Below are positions 30,137 to 42,854 of a stretch of DNA of 64,000 nt, in pieces (within the stretch, counting starts at the first letter, position 1; every line of letters begins with the position of its first letter). Source of the stretch: Pseudomonas putida NBRC 14164. Its GTDB lineage: Bacteria > Pseudomonadota > Gammaproteobacteria > Pseudomonadales > Pseudomonadaceae. Location: assembly GCF_000412675.1 (NCBI RefSeq), contig NC_021505.1, forward strand, positions 1 to 64,000. Direction: 5' to 3'. The notes under the pieces were generated by a model that was not told the origin of the DNA, did no database searches, and saw only the letters and a program-made list of their open reading frames with translations. The position numbers and the translations under genes were made by a program.

Positions 30137-31105
30137 ATGGTTACACAAAATGAAACATATACAAGCACCGTTGTTCCTTACAGCCCTGACATATTGGATG
30201 ATTTGCCAATTGATGATCAGCTGGCCGTAGAGTTTTTCGCAACAGCACGTTGTGCCAGTTTCAAACAGGCTGCCCGAGGGCTCAATGTGCCAGTGGTAGG
30301 CCTGCGGAAACGCTTGGAGAAACTGGAAGAGCACATTGGTGCTCCCGTGTTTGTCTACAAACACAACAAGCTTGCCCTGACCCGCACAGGCGAGAGGGTC
30401 AGCCATTACCTGTGCCAGCTCTTCGGCCCAGACGGCCTTGGCAAGTCCGGTGAAAAGGAAGTCCCCAGGCTTACCATCGCGATCACAGAGCCAGTGCTGA
30501 ACGACATCGTAAACCGCGATCTAGTCGCCTACGTGCGTGATCATGCCGAAATGCAGCTGGAAATCCATTCAGAATGCACAACGCAGATGCTTTCTGAGTG
30601 TGAAGTCGATGTGGGTATCGCTTTGGTGAGCCCAGATGATAAAGGCGCGCTTGATCGCCATCCTACGTATAGGTTTGAACGGCTTGGCCGGATTGGGCAC
30701 GCCCTGTTCATTTCCAGCCGCTATTCAAGAAGCGTCACCCTTCCAGTGGAGAGCTTGGATTTGCACAACTTCATGCTCGTTGTCCCTTGGGATGAAGAGA
30801 TCTTGGCGGGCTCACGAAAGTGGGCATCGATAATGGCTGAGCATCAGGGCGGTACCACTCGGGTCAAGAGCTACAACCTATCACGAGGCCTTGTCGTTGG
30901 CGGTGCGTGTATTGGAGTGCTGCCCGACTACAGCCGAAAACTGGAGAGAAATATCCTACCCGTGCCGGGTTTCCTGGACGACCTGGAGGAGAAAGATGTC
31001 TATCTTGTTATCAAAACGAAGCTTGTCCGCAATCCGCAGGTTTTGGAAATTCGAAGATTGATCAAGAAGAGCTTCTTTGATAAGAAGGACTGGCTTGTTC
31101 GGTAA
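30137..31105 (+). CDS. LysR-family transcriptional regulator
   Basis: 322 residues. It has an N-terminal winged helix-turn-helix (LAVEFFATARCASFKQAARG, then LRKRLEKLEEHIGAPVF, about residues 28-75) and a substrate-binding domain. The N-terminal extension of about 28 residues before the HTH is longer than usual. The ATG at 30137 is preceded by GGGGGAC. It is divergent from the gtrA operon and lies upstream of a porin gene, so it may control either. Effector unknown. Confidence 0.85.
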   Translation: MVTQNETYTSTVVPYSPDILDDLPIDDQLAVEFFATARCASFKQAARGLNVPVVGLRKRLEKLEEHIGAPVFVYKHNKLALTRTGERVSHYLCQLFGPDGLGKSGEKEVPRLTIAITEPVLNDIVNRDLVAYVRDHAEMQLEIHSECTTQMLSECEVDVGIALVSPDDKGALDRHPTYRFERLGRIGHALFISSRYSRSVTLPVESLDLHNFMLVVPWDEEILAGSRKWASIMAEHQGGTTRVKSYNLSRGLVVGGACIGVLPDYSRKLERNILPVPGFLDDLEEKDVYLVIKTKLVRNPQVLEIRRLIKKSFFDKKDWLVR

Positions 31106-31315
31106 CAGTTTTGTTAGGTTTGAAACTCCTCCGTTAACACTACAGAAACACAACTGTCATATTCGCTTGCAACCTAGTCAGAGTGCTTAGAACAAAGGCA
31201 TCTTGTTACAGCAGGTGACAACCGTGGCCTGCTCCCATCTGCAAGATAAATTTAGGCCGGCGCAGGGCGAAATATAACGTCGGTAGCTAAGCACTTAACA
31301 TACGAGAGGCAAGCA

Positions 31316-32623
31316 ATGATCCGTTCTTCGAACATGCGGGAAAAGCTGTTGGCTGCCGCAATAATAGGCACATTTTCCTCGCAAGCATTCTCCGGAACAG
31401 TAACCACTGACGGAGCTGACATCGTTCTGAAGACCAAGGGCGGTCTTGAAGTATCGACTTCTGACAAGGAATTCAGTTTCAAACTGGGCGGCCGAGTTCA
31501 GGCCGACTACGGCCGTTTCGATGGTGTCTTCACCAAGAATGGCGATACCGCTGACGCAGGCTACTTCCGTCGCGCCTACCTTGAGCTCGGTGGCGTGCTG
31601 TACCGCGACTGGAAGTATCAGCTCAACTACGACCTTTCCCGCAACACGGGCAACGACTCCGACGGCTACTTCGACGAAGCCAGCCTGACCTACACGGGTT
31701 TCAAGCCGGTGCAACTGCGCTTTGGCCGTTTCTACACCGACTTCGGTCTTGAGAAAGCCACCAGTTCGAAGTGGACCACCGCCATGGAGCGGAACCTCTC
31801 GTACGACCTGGCGGACTGGATCAACGACAACGCCGGCATGGGTGTTCAAGCCACCAGCACCATCGCTGACATGGCTTATGTTTCCGGTAGCGTTTTCAGC
31901 GAAACCAATAACAACTCGGATGGCGACAGCACCAAGCGCTACAACGTACGTGGCGTGTTCGCACCGCTGCACAGTGATGGCAACGTCCTGCACGTCGGTG
32001 CTCAGTACGCTTACCGCGACCTCAAAAACAGTGCGGTCGATACCCGGATTCGTTCGCGTCTGGGCGTCCGCGGTGTAGATACCAATGGCGGCGGCGATGC
32101 CGGCACCAACGGCAACCGCATGCTGTTTGGCGGTGCTGCTGCACAAGATGGCCTGTGGAAGGACGACTCGGTCTGGGGTCTCGAAGGTGCCTGGGCCACC
32201 GGCCCGTTCTCGGTTCAAGCGGAATACCTTCGCCGCAAGCTGAAAGCTGACCAGGCCAACAACGACATGAAGGCCTCCGGTTACTACGCCCAGATGGCTT
32301 ACACCCTGACCGGCGAGCCGCGTATCTACAAGCTCGATGGTGCCAAGTTCGACACTATCAAACCAGAGAACAAGGAACTGGGGGCCTGGGAAGTCTTCTA
32401 CCGCTTTGACGATATCAAGGTCGAAGACGGCAACCTGGTCACCGCGGCGGACCAATCGAACGAGCGCAAGGCCAAGAGCCACACGGTGGGTGTGAACTGG
32501 TACGTCAACGAGGCGGTGAAAGTCAGTGCCAACTACATCAACGTGCGCACCGACAACAACGAGAACACCGTGGGCGACGACAGCGGCAATGCCATCGTGA
32601 CCCGCCTGCAATACGTCTTCTGA
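31316..32623 (+). CDS. OprO/OprP-type porin
   Basis: 435 residues with a signal peptide (cleavage near SQAFSG, about residue 26). The mature part has [15 protein letters not shown], then 16 alternating beta strands expected for the OprO/OprP family, ending in the conserved aromatic C-terminus LQYVF. The family forms anion (phosphate/polyphosphate) channels, but the specificity of this one is not visible. It lies 210 bp downstream of the LysR gene. A terminator follows at 32648-32680. Confidence 0.85.
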   Translation: MIRSSNMREKLLAAAIIGTFSSQAFSGTVTTDGADIVLKTKGGLEVSTSDKEFSFKLGGRVQADYGRFDGVFTKNGDTADAGYFRRAYLELGGVLYRDWKYQLNYDLSRNTGNDSDGYFDEASLTYTGFKPVQLRFGRFYTDFGLEKATSSKWTTAMERNLSYDLADWINDNAGMGVQATSTIADMAYVSGSVFSETNNNSDGDSTKRYNVRGVFAPLHSDGNVLHVGAQYAYRDLKNSAVDTRIRSRLGVRGVDTNGGGDAGTNGNRMLFGGAAAQDGLWKDDSVWGLEGAWATGPFSVQAEYLRRKLKADQANNDMKASGYYAQMAYTLTGEPRIYKLDGAKFDTIKPENKELGAWEVFYRFDDIKVEDGNLVTAADQSNERKAKSHTVGVNWYVNEAVKVSANYINVRTDNNENTVGDDSGNAIVTRLQYVF

Positions 32624-32647
32624 TCCCTCTCATCAGTCTGACGTGAG

Positions 32648-32680
32648 AAAGCCGGAAGCGCTCAACGTGCTTCCGGCTTT
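32648..32680 (+). terminator. Rho-independent terminator after the porin
   Basis: AAAGCCGGAAGC / GCTTCCGGCTTT (32648-32659 and 32669-32680) with a 9-nt loop; a TTT run ends the stem. Confidence 0.85.
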
Positions 32681-32921
32681 CCTGTTTCTGGAGGTGATCA
32701 AGCATGGAGCGCCCTCCTCCTACCTGCTTTCGCTTACCGATGACCGCTCTTGCCAAAGCTCGGCGAATCTGATGTGATTGCCGCGTCGGGCTTTGCATGG
32801 TGGCCGTGCAAGCAAATCAAACCTGACTCCTATTCATGATTGAACCTGATTCGACGTCCAGCTTCGCGTCTAACGGCCCTACAAGCGCAGCTACCCCAAC
32901 GTCGCTCATTAGGGGATAGTC

Positions 32922-33947
32922 ATGTCTGCAAAAAAGCTGCTTCAACCTCTCGCTGCTCAGCTGCACGCCTCGTTCTCGGCTTCTGGCCGCCCGTACTCTC
33001 ATCTGCACCTCCACCAGCTGTTCCACGCGGCCATCGGCTCCGTTGCACCGCAAGTTGCCATCCAAGACAAGCTGCCAATTCAGGTCTGTCGTGACAACGA
33101 GACACGGCAGTACAACCTCTACGCGGCGGTCGAGCGGGCGAAAACGTGCTTAGGATTGACCGATCTTCAAGCAGTCGGTGTGGCTGAAGAAGTCATTGAG
33201 GTGCTACGAACTGCGGGAATCGGCGTGAACCAGGTTCGCCTGCTCCTTGACCCCTCCTTCAGCTCGAAGACTCGCAAAAAGGCCTTCAAGGCTCTCTGCA
33301 AGAACCTGGATCTGAACGAGCTAGGCGATCGCTTCGTCCCCAAGACTGCAACGTTGGCCATCGCTGCTGGTATTGCGCCGCCTCCCAAAATGTCGTGGAA
33401 GGATCGCTTCGCCCTGGCTGCAAATTCCCCCATGCGGGGGCCAAGCGAGCTCATCAGCATGGTCAACCGGGATGAGTGTTATCTGTGGGTATTCCCACCG
33501 ACTGACCATCATGCGACGGCTCCAGCGACGCATGACCGTTTCTTTGGTGAAAAGACCCACCCGAGCGCAGAAATGGGCATGGGGTTCAGCATCATCGATT
33601 CCGGCTGGACCCGCCCCAAGTACCCGCTATCCAGGCAGTCACAAGAGACCTTCATCCAGTATTCGCTTTCTGCGCCGATGTGGTCCTGGCGCGCACAAAG
33701 TGACACCTGGCGCCTGGGAAACATCCTGCGTTCAAGAATCCTTGACGGGGCTCCTTGGCATAACGAGCCTCTGAGTGACGTGCTTCCGAGCGGCCTTAAA
33801 TCCCTGCCCCGGATCTATGGGTGCGAAACCTGCCGAACGCTGTTCATTGAGAATCACAGCGACTACCCGGATGTACCCACTCAGTGCCAATGCGGTGAGG
33901 CGAGCAGCACGGGTGACCAAAACGAGTCATCTGCTCTCAATAGCTGA
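32922..33947 (+). CDS. Unknown protein with C-terminal zinc knuckle
   Basis: 341 residues, unrecognised. The C-terminal part has CETCRTLFIENHSDYPDVPT followed by a CQCG pair, a CxxC-N-CxC zinc-ribbon pattern. The rest is soluble and mixed alpha/beta, with no signal peptide. The ATG at 32922 follows a GGGATAG-like site. It sits between the porin and a structured non-coding segment at 33954-34039, and base composition looks normal for the island. No function can be assigned. Confidence 0.6.
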   Translation: MSAKKLLQPLAAQLHASFSASGRPYSHLHLHQLFHAAIGSVAPQVAIQDKLPIQVCRDNETRQYNLYAAVERAKTCLGLTDLQAVGVAEEVIEVLRTAGIGVNQVRLLLDPSFSSKTRKKAFKALCKNLDLNELGDRFVPKTATLAIAAGIAPPPKMSWKDRFALAANSPMRGPSELISMVNRDECYLWVFPPTDHHATAPATHDRFFGEKTHPSAEMGMGFSIIDSGWTRPKYPLSRQSQETFIQYSLSAPMWSWRAQSDTWRLGNILRSRILDGAPWHNEPLSDVLPSGLKSLPRIYGCETCRTLFIENHSDYPDVPTQCQCGEASSTGDQNESSALNS

Positions 33948-33953
33948 TTTTCC

Positions 33954-34039
33954 TTACGGTGGCGGGCTGAGCCCCCCGTTAGGGATTGGCTATGGGAGCG
34001 GGATTCGCTCACCCCAAACCTGAAGGCGCCGCCACCTAA
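33954..34039. other. Candidate structured RNA element
   Basis: GGTGGCGG (33958-33965) pairs with CCGCCACC (34029-34036), extended by TTA/TAA. Inside are a GAGCG/CGCTC hairpin (33996-34000 with 34006-34010) and further GC-rich arms, giving a multi-branch fold of about 80 nt between two plus-strand genes. It is not a tRNA (no CCA/T-loop order). No T-tract follows, so it is not a plain terminator. Confidence 0.4.
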
Positions 34040-34074
34040 CCGAGCGATATGAGCTGAATGCTCGCGGAGTAGAT

Positions 34075-34299
34075 ATGCAAAAGAGTAAAAACAAACAGGA
34101 CACCCTGGCGGCGATCAATGCGCTTGTCGAGATTGCGTATGATCAGGGATTTGCGGACGGACACGGAGTCGGCAATCAAGTCGGTTTCGTAGCCGGTGTC
34201 ATGAGCCTCAAAGCTGCATTGGCCTGCGGCTTACGGCATGGCTCACCTGAGTGCGGAAAGGCCCTTGAAAGCCTCAAGCGCATCGGGATCGACGAGTGA
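34075..34299 (+). CDS. Small unknown protein, 74 residues
   Basis: Begins MQKSKNKQDTLAAINALVEI, mostly helical, with a Gly-rich middle (GFADGHGVGNQVGFVAG) and one Cys pair (ACGLRHGSPEC). No signal peptide. The ATG at 34075 has a GGAG near 34063. A strong bidirectional terminator (34305-34343) follows immediately. Unknown. Confidence 0.5.
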   Translation: MQKSKNKQDTLAAINALVEIAYDQGFADGHGVGNQVGFVAGVMSLKAALACGLRHGSPECGKALESLKRIGIDE

Positions 34300-34304
34300 G
34301 AGAA

Positions 34305-34343
34305 AAGTACGGGTCGTGCGCTGATCGCGCACGACCCGTACTT
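34305..34343. terminator. Strong bidirectional terminator
   Basis: 17-bp arms 34305-34321 and 34327-34343 (AAGTACGGGTCGTGCGC and complement) around a TGATC loop, with weak T-rich tails both ways. It separates the small plus-strand gene from the minus-strand P-type ATPase gene. Confidence 0.88.
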
Positions 34344-34391
34344 CTACTTCAGGTCATTTCCCTGCTTAGCTTCATGATTGAAGCTCAGGGA

Positions 34392-36389
34392 TCAGGTGCT
34401 TCTGCGGTAGGCCAACAGGCGCAAGGCGTTGAAGACGACCAACAGTGTGGAGCCCTCATGGATCGCAACAGCGGCACCAATGCTCAAGCCCATGATGGTG
34501 GACGGAACCAGGATGGCCACAATCCCCAAGCTGACGAACAGATTCTGGTGGATGATCGATCGCGTGTGACGGCTCAGCCCCACCGCAAATGGGAGTTGCC
34601 TGATGTCGTCAGCCATAAGCGCGATATCAGCCGTTTCCAGGGCAACATCAGATCCAGCAGCCCCCATTGCGATACCAACGCTCGAACTGGCCATGGCAGG
34701 GGCATCATTGACGCCGTCACCCACCATGGCCACCTTGGCGCTAAGGCGCAGGTTTTTGATGGCCTTGACCTTGTCTTCCGGCATCAGGTCTCCCCACGCT
34801 TCATCTAAGCCAACTTGTTTGGCTACAGCCTCTGCAACGCGGTTGTGGTCTCCAGAAATCATGACCATGCGTTCGATGCCCATCTCTCTAAGCTTCTGGA
34901 GTGCCTCTTTGGCCCCCTCCCGGGGTGTGTCCAATAGCCCGATAGCGCCCAGATCCTTGTCAGCACGCCGTACCACCATGGTGGTACGGCCTGACTGACG
35001 TAGACGCTCCGCAGCCTCCAGGGCTGCCTTGCTGAGTGCGGGAATACCATTGGTACCGAACATCTCGACCTTGCCAATCCAGACGAACTGCCCATCAAGC
35101 TCAGCACGCACGCCGCGGCCAATCATGTTGCTCATGTTCTTGGCTTGGAATCGGCGCCGTGTGCCAATCATCTCTTCACCGTCACGCACAATTGCCGCAG
35201 CCAGCGGATGGTCGCTCATCGACTCCACAGCGATGGCGACGTTTAGCAGATCCTCGATCTGCGTGCCGCCTATGGGTATTACATCGGTGATACGTGGGCG
35301 CCCTTCGGTCAGGGTACCGGTCTTGTCGAATGCCATGGCATTCAATGATCCAAGCTCTTCAAGTGGCGCACCGCCCTTGATCAGCACGCCACCTCGGGCT
35401 GCCCTGGCGATGCCAGAGAGAATGGCGCTTGGTGTAGCGATCGCGAGCGCGCAGGGGCTGGCTGCAACCAGTACGGCCATCGCCCGGTAGAACGAGTCAC
35501 GGAACGGCTCGTCAAGGAAAATGCCGGCAAATAGCAGCCCGACTACCAGCAGTAAAACCAACGGGACGAATATGCGTTGGAAGCGGTCCGTGAATCGCTG
35601 GGTCGGTGACTTCCTGACTTCGGCTTCACTGACCATCTTGATGACCCGCGCCAAGGTACTCTCCGTAGAGCGCCGGGTTACCTCAACCTCGATGAGCGTT
35701 TCGCCATTGATGGTACCGGCGAAGACTTTCGAGGCTGCATCCACTGCATCTGGCTTGCTGCGTGCGAGTTCGGCATCAGGAACAGGTTGCTTGTCCACGG
35801 GGACGCTCTCACCGGTTACTGGCGCCTGGTTGATACTTGAGGAGCCTACGACTACAAAACCATCGGCCGGCAGGCGGTCATTGGGGCGCACGATGACAAC
35901 GTCACCGGGAACCAGCAGCTCCACGGGCATCTCCACCGTGCCATTTGCTCTGCGTACGATCGCGGTGGCTGGTGCGAGCTTGGACAGTGCCTCAATCGCT
36001 TTCTTGGCCCGCCCCATCGCGTAGCTTTCAAGGGAATGCCCCAGACTGAACAGGAACAGCAGCAGAGCCCCCTCCGCCCAGGCGCTGATGCTCGCGGCAC
36101 CGACTGCGGCGAGAAGCATCAGCGAGTCGATCTCGAAGCGTTTCTGACGGATGTTGGTAACCGCTTCCTTAGTGGTGAACCATCCACCGAACACGTAGGC
36201 CGACACGTACAGAATCAGAGGCAGACGATCAATCAGGCCAAGTTTTCCTGCGAGAGCTCCGGCACCCAGGAGAGCACCACAGATCAGCGCGAAAATCAGC
36301 TCTGTGTTCATTCCAAAAATGCCGCCATGCTCATGGCTATGACCTTCATGCCCGGCTTGGTCATCAGGGCGTTCAAGCAAACTCTTCAT
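34392..36389 (-). CDS. cadA: P1B-4-type heavy-metal ATPase (cadA/czcP-like)
   Basis: Inner-membrane ATP-driven exporter of Zn/Co/Cd-type cations. The 665-residue protein has the phosphorylation site DKTGTLTEGRP, the TGES loop (TGESVPVDKQ) and the hinge VGDGVNDAPA. In the metal path it has SPC (VAASPCALAIATP) rather than CPC, and HEGST in helix 8 (AVAIHEGSTLLV). Those two features define the P1B-4 subclass, to which CzcP of Cupriavidus belongs. There is no N-terminal MXCXXC domain, only a His-rich leader (GHEGHSHEHGG). Databases may name it cadA. The start at 36389 follows an AGAAGGGA site. Confidence 0.88.
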   Translation of the reverse strand: MKSLLERPDDQAGHEGHSHEHGGIFGMNTELIFALICGALLGAGALAGKLGLIDRLPLILYVSAYVFGGWFTTKEAVTNIRQKRFEIDSLMLLAAVGAASISAWAEGALLLFLFSLGHSLESYAMGRAKKAIEALSKLAPATAIVRRANGTVEMPVELLVPGDVVIVRPNDRLPADGFVVVGSSSINQAPVTGESVPVDKQPVPDAELARSKPDAVDAASKVFAGTINGETLIEVEVTRRSTESTLARVIKMVSEAEVRKSPTQRFTDRFQRIFVPLVLLLVVGLLFAGIFLDEPFRDSFYRAMAVLVAASPCALAIATPSAILSGIARAARGGVLIKGGAPLEELGSLNAMAFDKTGTLTEGRPRITDVIPIGGTQIEDLLNVAIAVESMSDHPLAAAIVRDGEEMIGTRRRFQAKNMSNMIGRGVRAELDGQFVWIGKVEMFGTNGIPALSKAALEAAERLRQSGRTTMVVRRADKDLGAIGLLDTPREGAKEALQKLREMGIERMVMISGDHNRVAEAVAKQVGLDEAWGDLMPEDKVKAIKNLRLSAKVAMVGDGVNDAPAMASSSVGIAMGAAGSDVALETADIALMADDIRQLPFAVGLSRHTRSIIHQNLFVSLGIVAILVPSTIMGLSIGAAVAIHEGSTLLVVFNALRLLAYRRST

Positions 36390-36532
36390 AACTCGTCCCT
36401 TCTGGGGTCAAGGCTTCCAATTGCCCTCTGCAGTTGGGGAGCCGTCTCTGTTGGTTGGCTAAGATCTATTGCACGGTTTGCCCGAGCCCAGGCGTTAACA
36501 TTTCGAAGCTATGGGGTATCGGGCGTAATAAA

Positions 36533-36557
36533 AAATGCCAGGCACTGCCTGGCATTT
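36533..36557 (-). terminator. Terminator after the second DUF2790 gene
   Basis: AAATGCCAGGC / GCCTGGCATTT with a 3-nt loop; the minus strand continues into a T-run, and the DUF2790 gene stops at 36592. Confidence 0.85.
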
Positions 36558-36591
36558 ATGAATTCTCTAATTGTTCTGTTCAAATCGTTTA

Positions 36592-36915
36592 CTACTTGTT
36601 GTTGATGCATTGCGAATACATCGAGTAACGAACAGTCTTGAGCGTGCCCTGGGAGTCCTCGAAGGTCATCAACCGTGGATAGACCTGGCAGGTACGGGGG
36701 TCCTGCGACTGACGTACGAATTTCGCAACGTCTATCTTCATGCCATATTTGTAATCCTGAATCTCTGGCATTGGCTTGCCATTTTTCTCCGCGTACTTGG
36801 CCACTGCGGTCTGGTGTTCCTTGGTGTATTGAAGCTGCTTGCTCTCGGAGAAAGTGTTGGCCTGCGAAGCCACCGAGAAAACAACAAGTGCAGCAGCGAT
36901 AATTAGCTTTTTCAT
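36592..36915 (-). CDS. Exported DUF2790 protein, copy 2
   Basis: 107 residues. The signal peptide (MKKLIIAAALVVFSVASQA) is followed by the DUF2790 pattern PMPEIQDYKYGMKIDVAKFV, a Cys in the middle and VRYSMYSQC near the end. It is similar throughout to the copy at 22742-23068. An ACTTACAATTTTG box lies 73 bp upstream, so it is probably part of the metal regulon; periplasmic, role unknown. Confidence 0.8.
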   Translation of the reverse strand: MKKLIIAAALVVFSVASQANTFSESKQLQYTKEHQTAVAKYAEKNGKPMPEIQDYKYGMKIDVAKFVRQSQDPRTCQVYPRLMTFEDSQGTLKTVRYSMYSQCINNK

Positions 36916-36987
36916 AAAACCCTCTCAATTTCAAAACTTCTCGGGCGTAACCTTAGCAATGCATAGGCATCACCGGCATGACGAGAA

Positions 36988-37010
36988 ACTTACAATTTTG
37001 AAAGGTAAGT
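36988..37010. promoter_or_regulatory. CzcR-like box upstream of DUF2790 copy 2
   Basis: ACTTACAATTTTGAAAGGTAAG is an imperfect inverted repeat (CTTAC / GTAAG) with the AATTTTG core shared by other metal promoters in the island. Confidence 0.6.
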
Positions 37011-37028
37011 GCATCTACTTCACTTTAA

Positions 37029-37060
37029 ACAAAAAAGCCCACAACACGTGTTGTGGGCTT
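37029..37060 (-). terminator. Terminator of the czcCBA operon
   Basis: AAGCCCACAACACGTGTTGTGGGCTT (37035-37060) is a long perfect stem (12 bp plus). On the minus strand a T6 run (37029-37034) follows it, directly after the czcA stop at 37078. Confidence 0.9.
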
Positions 37061-37077
37061 CTCTTTAGCGGAGGCTG

Positions 37078-40245
<3,168 letters not shown>

Positions 40246-40263
40246 TCATCCTGTCAGTTCGCA

Positions 40264-41514
40264 TCAGTGACCGTGTTCGGCAGAAGCTTTGCCGAGCTCG
40301 GACTTGAGTGTGAAGCTGCCACTGGTTGCTACCTGGGCGCCGGCTTCAATACCGTCGATGATTTCCACGTACCCATTGTCGCGGCGACCCAGTTTTACCG
40401 GGCGGGTGTCAAAGCCATCTGGGGTGCGTACGAATACCGAAGGTTTGTCTTCAACGGTCTGCACAGCGTGCTCAGGGACCGCTACGGCAACTCGATCGGT
40501 CTGGGAGGTGACCGCAATGTTTACGAACAGGCCTGGACGCCAGGCGCCGTTGGGGTTGGTCAAGGTGACGCGGACAGTAGCTGCACGGTTTTGCTCGCCC
40601 AGCAGGCTGCCGACATAACCCACCTTCCCTTCGACCTCGACGTTCATGTCAGGCGAAGAGACTTTCACTGCACGGCCAGTCGTGACCTTGCCCAGATCTG
40701 TCGGCGGAACTGCGAAGGTCGCCCAGACCTGATTCAGGTCGGAAAGGATGAAGGCGTTGGTCGCCTCGCTGACGACTTCGCCGACGGTCAGGTGTTTCTC
40801 CACTACCACGGCGTCGAAGGGAGCGCGGAGCTCGTAACGATTACCGCCAACGGAGTTAACCGAGGCACCGATTGCGCCGACCTTCTGCTTGGCGTTGGCC
40901 AAGGAGATCTCCGCTTCTTGCAGCGCTTGGCGTGCTTGGAGGTAGTCTTGCTCTGCAGAGATCTTGTCCTGCCACAGTTGCTTCTCACGTTCGAAGGTCA
41001 CACGCGCCAGTTCGACGCGACGCTGTGCGGCCTGTTGTTCGCTGCGCAGGTCAGAGATCTGCTGGCTGGCGATTACCGCGAGGACTTGCCCTTTCTTGAC
41101 CGTCTCGCCCAGGTTGGCCTGGACAGCCTCAACAACGCCAGGAACACGAGGAACCACGTGGGCAGTACGATCTTCGTCGAAGCGAATTTCGCCAGGGAAG
41201 CTCACGACGGTACCGAGGTCACGAGGCGCTGCAGCTTCCAGGGCAACACCAGCGGCCTTGATCTGTTCAGCGCTGAGCGTCAGCTTGCCCTCTTCTTCAC
41301 CGCCCTCTTCGCTGTGGCCTTCTTCACCATGGCCCTCATCACCTTCCTCTTTGGCGGCAGATGCGGCTTTCTTTTCGTCGCCATGGCCATCGTTAGCGCC
41401 ATGCTCGGCAGTACTGGCGGCCTGCTGTCCGGAACTGTTGTTCCAGGCAAGGCTGCCAAATCCGAGGGCTGCCACAGCGGCTACCGCGAGGGCGATCTTG
41501 CGTTTGTTATCCAT
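40264..41514 (-). CDS. czcB: CzcB membrane-fusion protein
   Basis: Periplasmic adaptor that links CzcA to CzcC. The 416-residue protein has an N-terminal membrane anchor (IALAVAAVAALGFGSLAW), a low-complexity Glu/His/Gly region (EEGHSEEGGEEEG, about 60-80) that may bind Zn, and the barrel-sandwich and helical hairpin domains (EKQLWQDKISAEQDYLQARQ region). The ATG at 41514 has AGGAG eight bases upstream. Between czcC (68 bp before) and czcA (24 bp after). Confidence 0.94.
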   Translation of the reverse strand: MDNKRKIALAVAAVAALGFGSLAWNNSSGQQAASTAEHGANDGHGDEKKAASAAKEEGDEGHGEEGHSEEGGEEEGKLTLSAEQIKAAGVALEAAAPRDLGTVVSFPGEIRFDEDRTAHVVPRVPGVVEAVQANLGETVKKGQVLAVIASQQISDLRSEQQAAQRRVELARVTFEREKQLWQDKISAEQDYLQARQALQEAEISLANAKQKVGAIGASVNSVGGNRYELRAPFDAVVVEKHLTVGEVVSEATNAFILSDLNQVWATFAVPPTDLGKVTTGRAVKVSSPDMNVEVEGKVGYVGSLLGEQNRAATVRVTLTNPNGAWRPGLFVNIAVTSQTDRVAVAVPEHAVQTVEDKPSVFVRTPDGFDTRPVKLGRRDNGYVEIIDGIEAGAQVATSGSFTLKSELGKASAEHGH

Positions 41515-41582
41515 TGCTACTCCTGCTGATCGTAGGCACCGGCTTGTTCAAGGCTGTGTGCCGAAGAAAATGTTTGGCCCGT

Positions 41583-42854
41583 TCAGCGAGTGCCGGCGGT
41601 TGAGCCGACTTCGCCATAAACCCTTTCCACCTGCGCACGCGCATTGGTCGCCGCTGCCAACGATTCGAGGTATTGGCCACGAGCGACGATCAAGGTGCGC
41701 TGGGCATCCAGCACTTCGATGAAACCGAATTTGCCCATCTCGAAGCCGCGGGTTGCGGTCTCTACGGCTTGTTGGGCTGAAGGCAGAATGGTCTTGTCGT
41801 AGGACTCGACCTCCTGCATGGCGGTGGACCATTGGTTCAACGCGGTTTGGGTTTCGGTGCGCAGGCGCAGCTCAACAGCATTGCGCTGGTCCCGGGCCTG
41901 ATCTGCACGACGAGAAGCGGAAAGAATGTTGCCCTGGTTACGATCGAACAGCGGCAAAGGCATAGACAGGCCCACAGTGTTGACCCGCTCGCGCACAGAG
42001 CGGTCGTACTGGCTACCTACACTGACAGTAAGGTTCGGGATACGCTGAGCTTTCTCTGAGCCGAGCGAGGCATCGCTCTTGTCTATCTGCACCACGGCCT
42101 GACGCATTTCTGCTGTTTGGTCGAGCTTAGCCAGCAGATCTTCAGTGCGAGGTGGCAAGCCCGGGGAGAGGGTTGGCGATTCGAGTCGATCAAACACGGT
42201 GACTGAGCTCCCGGTAATTTGAGCGAGCTGTTGGTAAGCGGTCGCTTTTTCCGTTTCTGCACGTCGAACTTGCAGCTGGGCTTCGGCCAGTTGCACTTGA
42301 GCGCGGGTCGCCTCCACTGGGGACGACTTACCTGCGCGAACACGGCCATCGACGATGCGAAGACCGCGCTCAGTCAGTTCGAGAGATTGCTTGGCCAGGT
42401 CGAGACCTGTCTGGGCCCGCAACGCGGCGTAAAAGGCTTGGACGACATCTGCACGCAGGCCGTTAACGCGACGGTCTAACTCAAGCTGTGCGGCGGTCTG
42501 CCCGTATGTGGCGACGTCAACACGAGCCCCCCGCTTACCGCCCAGCTCAAGGGTCTGGCTGAGAGAGACAGTCGTCTGGCTGGTGTTACGACGGGTGTCT
42601 TCCACGTCATACGAGATTGTGGGGTTGGGGATAAGCCCGGCCTGCTTGCGAGCACCATCAGCGATCCCAATTTCTTGCCTGGCCGCGGCCAGGTCTGGGT
42701 TGGCATCCATGGCCGTCGAAAGCGCCTGGGGCAAGCTGATGCTTTGGGCAAGGGCTGCAGGCGCCATCAACCCAGAGATGACTGCACAGAGTGCAGCGAT
42801 CTTCCAGGGCGAGACGGGGGTCTTGGGTAAGACATTGCGGTTATACCGGGGCAC
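41583..42854 (-). CDS. czcC: CzcC outer-membrane efflux channel
   Basis: TolC-type outer-membrane factor of the pump. The 423-residue protein starts at GTG 42854 (MPRYNRNVLP) with GAGGA eight bases upstream. A signal peptide follows (WKIAALCAVISGLMAPAALAQ), then two long helical repeats with the OEP pattern. A longer frame upstream (to 42941) lacks a ribosome-binding site and would bury the signal peptide. First gene of czcCBA, opposite the opdT-like porin. Confidence 0.92.
   Translation of the reverse strand: MPRYNRNVLPKTPVSPWKIAALCAVISGLMAPAALAQSISLPQALSTAMDANPDLAAARQEIGIADGARKQAGLIPNPTISYDVEDTRRNTSQTTVSLSQTLELGGKRGARVDVATYGQTAAQLELDRRVNGLRADVVQAFYAALRAQTGLDLAKQSLELTERGLRIVDGRVRAGKSSPVEATRAQVQLAEAQLQVRRAETEKATAYQQLAQITGSSVTVFDRLESPTLSPGLPPRTEDLLAKLDQTAEMRQAVVQIDKSDASLGSEKAQRIPNLTVSVGSQYDRSVRERVNTVGLSMPLPLFDRNQGNILSASRRADQARDQRNAVELRLRTETQTALNQWSTAMQEVESYDKTILPSAQQAVETATRGFEMGKFGFIEVLDAQRTLIVARGQYLESLAAATNARAQVERVYGEVGSTAGTR

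Noticed and set aside
33954..34039. tRNA gene
   Set aside because: The closing stem looks like an acceptor stem, but there is no anticodon arm of correct geometry, no T-loop and no CCA-type end.
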